Assembly (NCBI GenBank): GCA_017615595.1
Contig: JAFZZT010000050.1
Coordinates: 1-64,000, forward strand
Length of the DNA: 64,000 nt
Direction: 5' to 3'
Origin: Bacteroidales bacterium
GTDB lineage: Bacteria; Bacteroidota; Bacteroidia; Bacteroidales; WCHB1-69
The first letter of the stretch is position 1; every line of letters starts with the position of its first letter. Both the position numbers and the translations under genes were made by a program. The notes under the pieces were generated by a model. It was not told where the DNA came from and ran no database searches. It saw only the letters and a program-made list of their open reading frames with translations. Positions 25,735-34,589 of the stretch are shown in pieces.

Positions 25735-27099
25735 TTAGAACAACAACTGCTCCATAACACCCACAATCTCCGTATTGAGCTCCGAAAGCTTTTGGTAGTC
25801 ATCGGTTTTTCGGATATATCTGGCACGGAAGACTTGGATGAGCTTTTTGAAGTGTATTTTATAATGATGCACCAGGAAAGCAGTGCCTAATGTAAGCAGG
25901 ACATACAACAACGCCACCCAGAAATGCTTGCTGAGGATCCAGACAACGGCGAAAAGCAACAGATACCACACCGGGAAGGTGAGGAGTGTGCCGATGACAT
26001 ATTGGAAAGAAGAGTGCAGCATCGGATCTTTCACTTTGTCGGTGAAATGCTTGGTGACATAACGAGGCACGAAGTTGTTGATGAAGCCGAAGAGGAAGAG
26101 TGGCAGGGTGACCAGCAGTCCAAGAGTTCTCAGGACCACGGCTGGCACATGCAGTTTTCTATTGACGACCCAGTGGTTCAGATTGGTCTTTTGGAGCAAC
26201 GACTGATACTCGCGTGTCTGCAGCATCAGTCTTTCAAACTCTTCGGGTTTGTTCTCCTTAAACTGTTTGATCTTGGCGATGATGGTCATAGCCGCATCCT
26301 TCTGGTTAGGCAAGTAGTTTGCGCGTAACTTCTTTGCATGGAGCAGCGGGTCGCTCATCATCTGGGTCAGCGACTCTATCTCATTGTAATACTCTGGAAT
26401 GTCAATGTCGGGCGTCAACTCTTTGACACGAGCGCGGGCCTTGTCTATCAGCGCATGATAGGCCGTGTCATGATTCTCCTTGTACATGTCGAGAAACTCC
26501 CCGAAGGTGAATGGCTCGCCGATGGTCACCATCAAATCGCTCTGGAAGGTGAAATAATTGGAATAGTGGATATTGATAGGCAGCACCTTGACGCCGAGAT
26601 TGTAGTCTTTCATCTCTTCGGCGGCGAAGGCGATACGGGCGAACCCTTTCTTGAAGGTGCTCATGTAGTGACCATGCTGATGGGCGGCCTCCGGGAAGAT
26701 GACGATAGTGCCTCCGTCGCACAGGACCTTGGCGGCGCGGTTGAAGAGGCCGAGGTTGCTGCGCACATCGTCCACGTTGCCATCTCTGGTACGGAAGGTG
26801 GGCATGATCTTGAGGAAACGCAGGATCTTGGCCACCCGATCCTTCTTGAAGATATCGCCCCGCGCAATGAAGACAGGCTGGCGCTGGTCTTTGAACATCG
26901 TATGCAAGATGGCCATGGCATCCATCAGACCGTTCTGATGATTGGCTATGACGAGGGTCGGCACGCCTCTCGGCGGTATGTTCTCCTGATTCAGAATGTA
27001 AAAGTTCCGGTAGTAAATACGATTGTGAACGAGACAGAGATACCGCATATAGAGCGCATACTGCCAGTCGTATTTGTCGATATCATCAAAAGAGATCAT
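25735..27099 (-). CDS. 1-acyl-glycerol-3-phosphate acyltransferase-like protein
   Basis: 454 residues. The PlsC-type motif is NHQNGLMDAM (an H-x4-D variant, HQNGLMD) near residue 55, followed by FIARGDIFKKDRVAKILRFLK and FPEAAHQHGHY, the phosphate-binding region. Two or three hydrophobic helices lie at about 320-400 (LRTLGLLVTLPLFLFGF and a following pair), which is longer than PlsC of E. coli. It probably acylates a glycerolipid or a lipid-linked acceptor at the inner membrane. It lies 15 bp upstream of the ABC-F gene and 13 bp downstream of the S46 peptidase gene, so an operon is likely. Confidence 0.85.
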   Translation of the reverse strand: MISFDDIDKYDWQYALYMRYLCLVHNRIYYRNFYILNQENIPPRGVPTLVIANHQNGLMDAMAILHTMFKDQRQPVFIARGDIFKKDRVAKILRFLKIMPTFRTRDGNVDDVRSNLGLFNRAAKVLCDGGTIVIFPEAAHQHGHYMSTFKKGFARIAFAAEEMKDYNLGVKVLPINIHYSNYFTFQSDLMVTIGEPFTFGEFLDMYKENHDTAYHALIDKARARVKELTPDIDIPEYYNEIESLTQMMSDPLLHAKKLRANYLPNQKDAAMTIIAKIKQFKENKPEEFERLMLQTREYQSLLQKTNLNHWVVNRKLHVPAVVLRTLGLLVTLPLFLFGFINNFVPRYVTKHFTDKVKDPMLHSSFQYVIGTLLTFPVWYLLLFAVVWILSKHFWVALLYVLLTLGTAFLVHHYKIHFKKLIQVFRARYIRKTDDYQKLSELNTEIVGVMEQLLF

Positions 27100-27112
27100 G
27101 GTGAAAGGAAAA

Positions 27113-29293
27113 TTAGTCTTCTACAATAGTCATCTCATCGATAAGGTTCTGGGCGCCAGCGAACTTGTCCACGATGAAGAGGAAATAGCGGGCGTCCAGA
27201 CTGATGTTGCGGCAGCGGCTCACATCGTAGTTGATATCGCTCATGGTACCTTCCCAGACGCGGTCGAAGTTGGTGCCGATGAGATGGCCGTTGGCGTTGA
27301 TGACCGGACTGCCGGAGTTGCCGCCCGTGGTGTGGTTGCTGGCGATGAAGGCGACCGGCAGCTCACCTTTGCTGTTGGCATAGCGGCCATAGTCCTTCTT
27401 CTCCCACAGCTGTTTCAGCTTCGGGTCCACCTTGTAGTCATACACATCCGGATCCTCTTTGGCGATGATGCCGTCCAAGGTGGTGTAGTGCGCATACTGG
27501 ACGCCGTCAGCGGGAGAGAAACCGCTCACCTGGCCATAAGTGACGCGCAACGTCAGGTTGGCATCCGGATAGAAGACCTTGTCGCTCTCCTTGGACATCA
27601 AAGCATTCACATAGTCGCGATAGTGCTTGTCCAACTCTTTTTCGGTCTCCCGCGACTTGCTGTAGGTATCCACATAAACCTTGAAAAGCTCATTATAGAG
27701 CGTCACGATCTCGCTGTTAGCGAGCTTGGCGACCTTCTTATAGTTAGCCTTGGAGAGATAATCCACAAACTTGGTCTGGTCGGTGAAATAGGGTGCCGTA
27801 GTGGACATTTTCTCCCAAAGTTGCTCCATTTTAGCCTTGACCTCCGATTCCGCGCCACATAAATCTCCGCCACAATATTTCTGCAGAGCGGTGGGTATTT
27901 GGCTGATATCCTGGGAGGTGAAATAGTAGGTCAGCAGGTTCACGAAGCACTCCTTGTCGATGGGCTGGTAATAGCTTTCACAGAATTTCTGGTAGTTGGC
28001 GATAATTTTGTCGCGGTTGGCGGCAAAGCTGGCCTCATCACCCTGCACGAGGGTACGCACGAAGGGGTGCACCACTTTCTGAATCATCTCAACACCAAAA
28101 AGGCACTCTGAGATGTAGGTGGTGGTTTGCACTTGTGAACGATAATCCTTGTAGAGACTCCTCATCTCGGGAATCAGGTTGCCCAGCTCGTCCTTGAGGG
28201 TTGGGTCGGCGTTGACCCAGCGGATAAAGTCCTGTTCCTCTTTCTGTTTCTTCTCCACCACATTACACTCGCGGATGCCCTTGCTCTCGCCCTGCCATTT
28301 CTTCCAGCCGTTGGAGATGCTGTTGGCCTTGGCGGAATACATGAGGCGGATGCGAGGATCCTGGTTCATATAGCGCTTCATCGCATCCAGACGGATGGTG
28401 CGGGCCTGGATGGCGATAGGGTTCTGCACATTGGCCACGATATCGACCGCATCGGAGAGATAGAACTGATGCGTGGTGCCCGGGTAACCGAAGACGAGGG
28501 TGAAGTCCTCTTCATTCACGCCACCAATGGAGATGGGGAACCATTTGGCGGGCTTCATCGGCACGTTGTCGGGGGAATAGTCAGCGGGCTGGCCGTTCTT
28601 GTCGGTGTAGATGCGCCACAGGGAGAAATCGCCGGTATGGCGGGGCCACATCCAGTTGTCGCTGTCGCCGCCGAACTTGCCGATGCTCTCCGGGGGTACG
28701 CCGACCAAGCGGACATCGCGGTAGGTCTGCGTGACGAACATAAAGTACTGGTTGCCATAGTAGAAGGGCTTGATGGCCGCCTTGAACGGCGTGGTGCTCT
28801 CCAGCTTGGCGATGATGGTCTCAGAGTTGCGCTTCACCAACTCCTGACGCTCCTTCTCACCGGTGTTGCTGTTCACGTCCTTGAGCACCTGCCTGGTCAC
28901 ATCCTCCATGTAGATGAGGAAGGTGACGGTGAGTCCGGGTGTGGGTATCTCCTCGGCCATCGTCTTGGCCCAGAAGCCGTCTTGCAGATAGTTGTGCTCC
29001 ATCGTGCTATGAGCCTGCACGTTGGAATAGCCGCAGTGGTGGTTGGTGAGCACCAGGCCCTGGGAGGAGATAAGCTCGCCGGTACAGCCGCCGCCAAACA
29101 ACATCACCGCGTCTTTCATACTGTGATGGTTGACGCTATAGACATCCTCCGCCGTCAGCTTGAAACCCAGCGACTGCATCTCAGCCTCGTTATATTTCAG
29201 AAAAAGGGGCAACCACATGCCCTCGTCAGCGCGGGCGATGCTGAAAATGGTCGCAATCAAAAGAGTGAGAAGTAAAGATTTACGCATATTCAT
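27113..29293 (-). CDS. S46 dipeptidyl-peptidase, DPP11-like (Asp/Glu-specific)
   Basis: 726 residues with a signal peptide (MRKSLLLTLLIATIFSIARA). It is a chymotrypsin-like S46 enzyme of the periplasm that removes dipeptides from peptide N-termini. The catalytic His is in GLVLTNHHCGYSNVQ and the catalytic Ser in GGNSGSPVINANG (Ser660). The residue 18 positions after the Ser is Arg (TNFDR), the position that is Arg in DPP11, which prefers acidic P1 residues, and Gly in DPP7. It points to use of Asp/Glu-rich peptides as food. Upstream is the -7 box TATCTTTG at 29314-29321. Confidence 0.92.
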   Translation of the reverse strand: MNMRKSLLLTLLIATIFSIARADEGMWLPLFLKYNEAEMQSLGFKLTAEDVYSVNHHSMKDAVMLFGGGCTGELISSQGLVLTNHHCGYSNVQAHSTMEHNYLQDGFWAKTMAEEIPTPGLTVTFLIYMEDVTRQVLKDVNSNTGEKERQELVKRNSETIIAKLESTTPFKAAIKPFYYGNQYFMFVTQTYRDVRLVGVPPESIGKFGGDSDNWMWPRHTGDFSLWRIYTDKNGQPADYSPDNVPMKPAKWFPISIGGVNEEDFTLVFGYPGTTHQFYLSDAVDIVANVQNPIAIQARTIRLDAMKRYMNQDPRIRLMYSAKANSISNGWKKWQGESKGIRECNVVEKKQKEEQDFIRWVNADPTLKDELGNLIPEMRSLYKDYRSQVQTTTYISECLFGVEMIQKVVHPFVRTLVQGDEASFAANRDKIIANYQKFCESYYQPIDKECFVNLLTYYFTSQDISQIPTALQKYCGGDLCGAESEVKAKMEQLWEKMSTTAPYFTDQTKFVDYLSKANYKKVAKLANSEIVTLYNELFKVYVDTYSKSRETEKELDKHYRDYVNALMSKESDKVFYPDANLTLRVTYGQVSGFSPADGVQYAHYTTLDGIIAKEDPDVYDYKVDPKLKQLWEKKDYGRYANSKGELPVAFIASNHTTGGNSGSPVINANGHLIGTNFDRVWEGTMSDINYDVSRCRNISLDARYFLFIVDKFAGAQNLIDEMTIVED

Positions 29294-29313
29294 AAATTTA
29301 GATTTGCAAGGTG

Positions 29314-29321
29314 CAAAGATA
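29314..29321 (-). promoter_or_regulatory. -7 promoter box of the S46 peptidase gene
   Basis: The minus strand reads TATCTTTGCAC, 21 bp before the ATG. Confidence 0.6.
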
Positions 29322-29390
29322 AAAAAAAAGTCAGTATGGTCACTATTTGATCCTCTTGAACTTCAAATGATTTTTTTTGGAAAAAAAATG

Positions 29391-29398
29391 TATTTTTG
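29391..29398 (+). promoter_or_regulatory. -7 promoter box of the repeat-helix protein gene
   Basis: TATTTTTGC fits TAnnTTTG and lies 26 bp before the ATG at 29424. Confidence 0.55.
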
Positions 29399-29423
29399 CT
29401 TCACTATTTAAAACTTCAAAATT

Positions 29424-30029
29424 ATGGCAGACAATTACAATTCAGATTCCGAAAAGAAATCATGTGTCCAAAAATTTTTGGACATGTTCAAAAAAACCTC
29501 CAAAGAGGTGAAAGAAAAAGTACAAGACACCGTGGAAGATGTCAAGAATTCCGATTTTGGCGGAAAAGTGGCGGATGTCGCTGAGAAGGCCCGCGACAAA
29601 GCCAAAGACATGGTTGAGGACATCAAGGACAGCAAGTTCGCCGAGAAGGTGGGCGATGTGGCCGAGAATGTTCGCGACAAGGCCAAAGACATGGTCGAGG
29701 ACCTCAAAGACAGCAAGTTTGCCGAGAAGGTAGGCGACGCTGCCGACAAGGCAAAAGAGATGAGCGGCAAGGCACTCGAGAAACTCGGCACTTTGGCCAA
29801 CCTCCCCGTGCTGATCAAGGCCGGCAAGAAACTCCAAGAGTCTCCCGAAGACACTACCGAGAAGGAGAATCTGCTCAACACTCTCGACACCAAGGTGGCT
29901 GCCATCCTGGAAGACGGCGTCATCACCCCCGAGGAGGAGGCCGTTCTCGTAGAAGAGGCCAAAGCCCTGGGCATTGACGTGGATGAATTCTTGGCAGAAG
30001 TGCGCGGAAGACTGCAAAACAAGGAGTAG
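29424..30029 (+). CDS. Amphipathic repeat protein with acidic C-terminal domain, unknown function
   Basis: 201 residues, no signal peptide. Residues 30-56, 57-83 and 84-110 are three copies of a 27-residue amphipathic helical unit (pattern RDKAKDMVEDLKDSKFAEKV); copies two and three are nearly identical also in DNA (29592-29672 and 29673-29753). This resembles YtxH- or LEA-like stress proteins. Residues about 155-195 (EDGVITPEEEAVLVEEAKAL, then GIDVDEFLAEV) resemble the TerB-like or SHOCT-like acidic helical modules. Its own promoter and terminator make it monocistronic. A role in stress or envelope protection is only a guess. Confidence 0.7.
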   Translation: MADNYNSDSEKKSCVQKFLDMFKKTSKEVKEKVQDTVEDVKNSDFGGKVADVAEKARDKAKDMVEDIKDSKFAEKVGDVAENVRDKAKDMVEDLKDSKFAEKVGDAADKAKEMSGKALEKLGTLANLPVLIKAGKKLQESPEDTTEKENLLNTLDTKVAAILEDGVITPEEEAVLVEEAKALGIDVDEFLAEVRGRLQNKE

Positions 30030-30051
30030 TCCGCAACCATCTTCATCACCG

Positions 30052-30100
30052 AAACTCCAGCCATAGGCTACTTGTCATAGCTTTAGCTGGAGTTTTTTTT
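30052..30100 (+). terminator. Terminator after the repeat-helix gene
   Basis: AAACTCCAGC and GCTGGAGTTT arms around a 24-nt loop, ending in a T-run. Confidence 0.8.
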
Positions 30101-30204
30101 GTCTGCATGACAATTCAAAAAAAAATTACGGCCTACTGCAACCTTTTGGATTTTCTGCATCCTATAAAAAATGAAATGTAAAAAAACAGGTGTTGAGTTT
30201 TTAA

Positions 30205-30212
30205 TATTTTTG
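30205..30212 (+). promoter_or_regulatory. -7 promoter box of the ECF sigma operon
   Basis: TATTTTTGCAG, 28 bp before the ATG at 30240. Confidence 0.55.
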
Positions 30213-30239
30213 CAGTCCTAAGATACTGGAAAAGGCAAT

Positions 30240-31316
30240 ATGACGAAATCGTTCTGGACAAGGCAATATCAGAAGCACATCAACGAGATGATCGGGGTGT
30301 GTTACCGTTATGTGGCGAACCGCGAGACGGCGGAGGACCTGGCGCACAATGCCTTTCTGAAGGCCATCGAAAAGGCGGATACCTTCAAAGGGACGGGCAG
30401 TTTTCATCAATGGCTTATCCGCATCACGGTCAACACGGTTCTGATGTACATGCGGGAGAATGAGCGGAAGAATCTCAAAGACGGTCAGCTGCGCGTGGAG
30501 GAGATGGCTGACACGCTGACCGACTCCGAGGATATGGATGGAGAAGGGATGATGGAAGCCATCCGAAGCGCCCACTTCACGCAGGAAGAGATCCTGGAGG
30601 CCATCTCGGAACTCCCGGAGCACCATCGGACAGTCTTGAATCTCTACATCTTTGACCATTACTCCCACAAGGAGATTGCCGCGCTGCAAGGGATCTCCGT
30701 CAACACTTCAAAATCGCATCTGTTGCGTGCCCGCAAAAAATTGCAACAAATATTGTTCAACAAATCCAAAGATAAAAAGAGACCGCTTATGACCTGGTTT
30801 TTCCTTTTCCCGAGTGCTTATTTCGCCTTCGACCGATACTGCCGCAGGCAGATACAGGGGTATTCAATAGCGCCGACCCACCCTCTTCCCGATACCGACA
30901 TGAAGGCCGCCGCCCAGCAGGCGCTCCCGCGGAGACTCCGGCTTCACAATATGCGGGTCCCCATCATGGCGAGTCTGGGCACTGTCGCCATTGGAGCCGC
31001 GCTGTTCACCGCTCTCCCCCACTCCCCCAACGCCAGCACTCCCACAGAGCAACCCCCTTCGCCTACCACAGCGACAACGGACAGTCTGTCCACCAGCGAC
31101 CCGACATCCATCGTCTCCCCGTTAGAAGCCGAAACACCCCAAGCCCCGCCTGCGACCCCTGCTCACTCCCCTTCCGAGTCTGAAGCCCCGGAGCCTGAAG
31201 AGATCTTGGCGGCCGACTCGCTCCAGCCTTCGGAGAGTCCCGCTCCTGTGGTGGTCAAAAAGGTCGTGCGCAAGCATCAGCAGACGGTCATCATCCAAGA
31301 CACCAATAAAAGATAA
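30240..31316 (+). CDS. ECF-type sigma factor with C-terminal membrane anchor and Pro-rich tail
   Basis: 358 residues, about twice the usual ECF length. Residues 10-75 are sigma region 2 (ANRETAEDLAHNAFLKAIEK, then FHQWLIRITVN). Residues 115-170 are region 4 (LPEHHRTVLNLYIFDHYSHK, then EIAALQGISVNTSKSHLLRA). After this comes a hydrophobic patch (WFFLFPSAYFAF, 186-197), a basic stretch, a membrane helix (VPIMASLGTVAIGAALFTAL, 240-259) and about 100 residues rich in Pro, Ser, Thr and Glu that would lie in the periplasm. No separate anti-sigma gene is recognised, so the anchor may do the sensing or sequestering. Two envelope protein genes follow in the same operon. Confidence 0.85.
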   Translation: MTKSFWTRQYQKHINEMIGVCYRYVANRETAEDLAHNAFLKAIEKADTFKGTGSFHQWLIRITVNTVLMYMRENERKNLKDGQLRVEEMADTLTDSEDMDGEGMMEAIRSAHFTQEEILEAISELPEHHRTVLNLYIFDHYSHKEIAALQGISVNTSKSHLLRARKKLQQILFNKSKDKKRPLMTWFFLFPSAYFAFDRYCRRQIQGYSIAPTHPLPDTDMKAAAQQALPRRLRLHNMRVPIMASLGTVAIGAALFTALPHSPNASTPTEQPPSPTTATTDSLSTSDPTSIVSPLEAETPQAPPATPAHSPSESEAPEPEEILAADSLQPSESPAPVVVKKVVRKHQQTVIIQDTNKR

Positions 31317-31320
31317 CGAT

Positions 31321-32028
31321 ATGTTTAACAGATTATTACTAACCACCACCCTGATCCTGTCCGGTCTTTTCGCCGGATACACCCTATTCGGACAGGTGGA
31401 CGAGCCCGCCACCGGGCAAGACACGCTCTATATCATCGAAGAAGAAGTCGTATTTGACACACTCTATCTCTACGACTCTCTCCCAAGACCTTCCCTGCTG
31501 ACCAAAGACGACCTGATCGAGTCTTTCAAGCAGCACCGCGGAGTCGGGACGCTCTACTATCACAGGGGCAAGATGCACCTCAACGGCCCTGACAGCCTCT
31601 ACAAGCTGAGCAACAGCGACTTGCAGACCTTGTTTTCCGCTGCCGAGTATAAAGAGTACCGCAAGGCCAAGCGAAACATCTACGGCAGCATCCCGCTATA
31701 CATCCTGGGCAGCGGGGCGGCAGTCTGCATGGGCATCGGGATATACCAGTTCGCCTCCTCCTTCTGGCTGATGTCCAAAGCCGGTGACCTCATGTTGGAC
31801 AGCGACAATCTGGGCCACGACATCTGGATGAGTGCCATGGGCGGTTTCTTCCTGGTTGCGGGGAGCGCCCTGGTGGCCACGGGCTGCTTCACGCCCGCCA
31901 TCATCATGACCATCCGCAACAAAGTACGCATACAGAATCTTGTCAACGGCTACAACACCCCCGCCACCTCCCTGCGGCTGAGCCTCGGACCCACTCCTGG
32001 AGGTGTCGGCATAACCCTTTCTTTTTAA
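31321..32028 (+). CDS. Envelope protein with two membrane helices, unknown function
   Basis: 235 residues. It has a signal-like N-terminus (LLLTTTLILSGLFAGYTLFG), an acidic segment (DTLYIIEEEVVFDTLYLYDS), and two strong membrane helices at about 122-143 and 166-190. It starts 4 bases after the sigma-factor stop, so it is translated with it and may be its partner. No family recognised. Confidence 0.65.
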   Translation: MFNRLLLTTTLILSGLFAGYTLFGQVDEPATGQDTLYIIEEEVVFDTLYLYDSLPRPSLLTKDDLIESFKQHRGVGTLYYHRGKMHLNGPDSLYKLSNSDLQTLFSAAEYKEYRKAKRNIYGSIPLYILGSGAAVCMGIGIYQFASSFWLMSKAGDLMLDSDNLGHDIWMSAMGGFFLVAGSALVATGCFTPAIIMTIRNKVRIQNLVNGYNTPATSLRLSLGPTPGGVGITLSF

Positions 32029-32057
32029 AACAGTTTAACCTTTTAATCCATAAAAAA

Positions 32058-32270
32058 ATGAGGAAATCATTCATTATTATCGCCGCCCTGCTGCTGTTAG
32101 CCGCTTTGTCCTCCTCGTGCAACAGAACAGGGTGCCAGTGCTACATCAAGACCGACGTCGCCCATACCCATGCGATTTTCGAAGACGAAAACATGAGCAA
32201 AGAAGACTGCATGGCCAAGGAAGCAGAGCTGAACGACGAGGTCAGCATGGACGTTTACCGATGCCGATAA
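32058..32270 (+). CDS. Small lipoprotein, unknown function
   Basis: 70 residues. The signal ends in a lipobox LSSSC (Cys21), followed by a short Cys-rich part (NRTGCQCYIKTD) and an acidic helix ending in a Cys-containing tail (VYRCR). It is the third gene of the ECF sigma operon and converges with the DPP IV gene 5 bp away. Confidence 0.7.
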   Translation: MRKSFIIIAALLLLAALSSSCNRTGCQCYIKTDVAHTHAIFEDENMSKEDCMAKEAELNDEVSMDVYRCR

Positions 32271-32275
32271 GATCC

Positions 32276-34456
32276 CTATAGATTATCCATGATATACTTC
32301 GCTAATTTATTGTAGAGATAGGTGCGGGTGTTGCCGCCCATGATGAAGTGGTTCTTATTGGGGAAGAAGAACTGGTCGTACTCTTTACCCGCCTCGTTAA
32401 GGCCTTTCACCAACTCCATGGCATTCTGGAAGTGCACATTATCATCTGCCGTGCCGTGGATGAGGAAATATTTACCGTTGAGCTGGTCGGCGTAAGTAGT
32501 CGGCGAGTTGAGATCGTAGCCGTCCGGATTCTCCTGCGGGGTGCGCATGAACCGCTCGGTGTAGATGTTGTCATAGTAGCGCCAGTTGGTCACCGGGGCC
32601 ACGGAGATGGCCATCTTGAAGGCGCCTTCGCCGCGGAACATGGAGAGCGCGGAGAGATAGCCGCCGAAGCTCCAGCCCCAGATGCCGATACGGTCGCCAT
32701 CCACATAAGGCAGTGTCTTGAGATAGTTAGCAGCGGCAATCTGGTCGATGGCCTCGTATTTGCCCATCTGCTGATAGATGACCTTCTTGAAGGCATCGCC
32801 ACGGGTAGCTGTGCCACGGCCATCCACACAGACGGAGATATAGCCATGCTGCGCCAGCATCTGATAGAAGGCCAAATCCTGGGCGCTGCTGTAGGCGTTC
32901 ATCACCTGCTGGCTGCCGGGACCGCCATAGCAGTTCATCATCACCGGATAGCGCTTGTTGGGGTTGAAATTGGCCGGCTTTAGCATCCAGCCGTACAACA
33001 CCGTGCCGTCAGCCGTGGTGAAGCTGATGATCTCCCGCGGCTGGAAGCCATACTGATCCATCGTCTCCTTCACCGCATGGTTGTCGTTCAACACGCGCAA
33101 CTGCTTGCCAGAGGCGTTGCAGATAGAATAAACGGGCAACGTGTTCAAGTTGGAATACTGGTTACGGTAATAGTTGCCGGTAGGACAAAAAGAACTCTCG
33201 TTCCAGCCATCGCCCGTGCTGAGCATTTTCTTCTTCTTGCCATCGAAATTGATAACATACAGGTCGCGGTTGAGCACGCCCGACTCATTGGACTGGTAGT
33301 AGATCAGCTTTTTCTTCTCATTGACAAACTTGATGCCGTTCACCTCCCAGTTGCCAGAGGTCAGCTGGACACGTCCGCCTCCCAAGGTAACCTTGTAGAT
33401 ATGGTTGAAGCCGTCTCGCTCGGAGGTGACAATCATCGTCTTGCCATCGTTCAGGAAATAGTAGTCATCGGTGACATCGAGCCACTTGTCGTTCTCGTCC
33501 GTATAGACCACATCCTGTTGTTTGGTCACCGTGTTATAGCGGATGAAGTCGAGACGATTCTGATGGCGGTTCAGCTTGAGGATGATGGCATCCTGGCTGT
33601 TGGGTTGCCAATAGACACGGGGGAAATAGCAGTTGGTGTTGTCGCCCAGATCCACCCGCGTGAGGCTCTTGGCGGCCACATCGTAGATATAGACATCCAC
33701 CAGGGAGTTGTCCTCGCCGGCCTTCGGGTACTTGTAGGTGAAGTCGGTGGGATAGAGCTCGTCATAGATAGGCATGGTGAACTCTTTGACGCGGCGCTCG
33801 TCAAAGCGCAGGAAAGCCACCTTGCTGCCGTCTGGCGACCAGGAGGCGGCCTGCGACATGTCGAGTTCCTCCTCATAGACCCAGTCGGCATAGCCGTTCA
33901 GGATGGCGTTGGGCTCACCATCGTGCGTGATCTGTGTGATAGCGCCCGTGTTCATGTCCTGGATGAAAAGATCGCAGTCGCGGGCGAAGAGCACGCGCTG
34001 ACCATCTTCGGAAAGCTCGGCAAAGTGCAGCTTCGTGTTGGTGTCCGCCACCATCTTGAGGGTCTTGTTCTCCACATTATACACATAGTAGTACGCCAAA
34101 GTCGAGCGGCGCCAGATGCTCTCCTCATCGAAGCAGAGGATGATGTTCTTCTCATCGTTGGAGAAGGAATAGCCGCTGAGACGACCGGTGTTCAGCTTGC
34201 CGTCGCTGAGTTTGCTAAGGGTCTCGTTGGGCAACAGCATGTCCACACGATCACCCGTCTCAAAGGAGTAGCGCTCAATACCACCGCGCTTCACGACCGT
34301 GTAATAGTCGCTGGCGGGCATCGCCGTATAGCCGGAGACGCCGCGCGGGTAGAACTTAAAATCATCCCAGATGCTCTCAATGCTGATCTTTTTACCTTGG
34401 CCAAAGGAGCCTAACACTGTGGTTAAAACGATGATAAACAGTACGATCTTTTTCAT
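32276..34456 (-). CDS. Dipeptidyl-peptidase IV (S9 family)
   Basis: 726 residues with a signal peptide (MKKIVLFIIVLTTVLGSFGQ). Residues about 90-440 form the beta-propeller (DPPIV_N), with EEELDMSQAASWSPDG carrying the double-Glu that binds the substrate N-terminus. Residues about 490-726 are the catalytic alpha/beta hydrolase: GWSFGGYLSA (Ser596), HGTADDNVHFQN (Asp) and KNHFIMGG (His). The enzyme releases X-Pro and X-Ala dipeptides in the periplasm and complements the DPP11-like peptidase 3 kb away. The -7 box is TACCTTTG at 34504-34511. Confidence 0.95.
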   Translation of the reverse strand: MKKIVLFIIVLTTVLGSFGQGKKISIESIWDDFKFYPRGVSGYTAMPASDYYTVVKRGGIERYSFETGDRVDMLLPNETLSKLSDGKLNTGRLSGYSFSNDEKNIILCFDEESIWRRSTLAYYYVYNVENKTLKMVADTNTKLHFAELSEDGQRVLFARDCDLFIQDMNTGAITQITHDGEPNAILNGYADWVYEEELDMSQAASWSPDGSKVAFLRFDERRVKEFTMPIYDELYPTDFTYKYPKAGEDNSLVDVYIYDVAAKSLTRVDLGDNTNCYFPRVYWQPNSQDAIILKLNRHQNRLDFIRYNTVTKQQDVVYTDENDKWLDVTDDYYFLNDGKTMIVTSERDGFNHIYKVTLGGGRVQLTSGNWEVNGIKFVNEKKKLIYYQSNESGVLNRDLYVINFDGKKKKMLSTGDGWNESSFCPTGNYYRNQYSNLNTLPVYSICNASGKQLRVLNDNHAVKETMDQYGFQPREIISFTTADGTVLYGWMLKPANFNPNKRYPVMMNCYGGPGSQQVMNAYSSAQDLAFYQMLAQHGYISVCVDGRGTATRGDAFKKVIYQQMGKYEAIDQIAAANYLKTLPYVDGDRIGIWGWSFGGYLSALSMFRGEGAFKMAISVAPVTNWRYYDNIYTERFMRTPQENPDGYDLNSPTTYADQLNGKYFLIHGTADDNVHFQNAMELVKGLNEAGKEYDQFFFPNKNHFIMGGNTRTYLYNKLAKYIMDNL

Positions 34457-34503
34457 ATTGTGGGTTATTTTAATGATTATCGAACTTGTGAAAAAATGAT
34501 GTG

Positions 34504-34511
34504 CAAAGGTA
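34504..34511 (-). promoter_or_regulatory. -7 promoter box of the DPP IV gene
   Basis: The minus strand reads TACCTTTGCAC. A short tandem repeat begins 15 bp upstream of it (34527). Confidence 0.6.
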
Positions 34512-34526
34512 TGAAATATTGTTGAT

Positions 34527-34556
34527 TTGTTGAATTGTTGAATTGTTGAATTGTTG
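34527..34556. repeat. 8-bp tandem repeat upstream of the DPP IV promoter
   Basis: TTGTTGAA repeated 3.75 times without mismatch. It covers roughly the -20 to -50 region of the DPP IV promoter, where slippage would change spacing. Confidence 0.85.
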
Positions 34557-34589
34557 TCGGGCTTGGGTTGGGCTCAACGGGGATATGGG

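Noticed and set aside
34527..34556. Short tandem array considered as CRISPR
   Set aside because: The unit is 8 bp with no spacers, and no cas gene is in the window.
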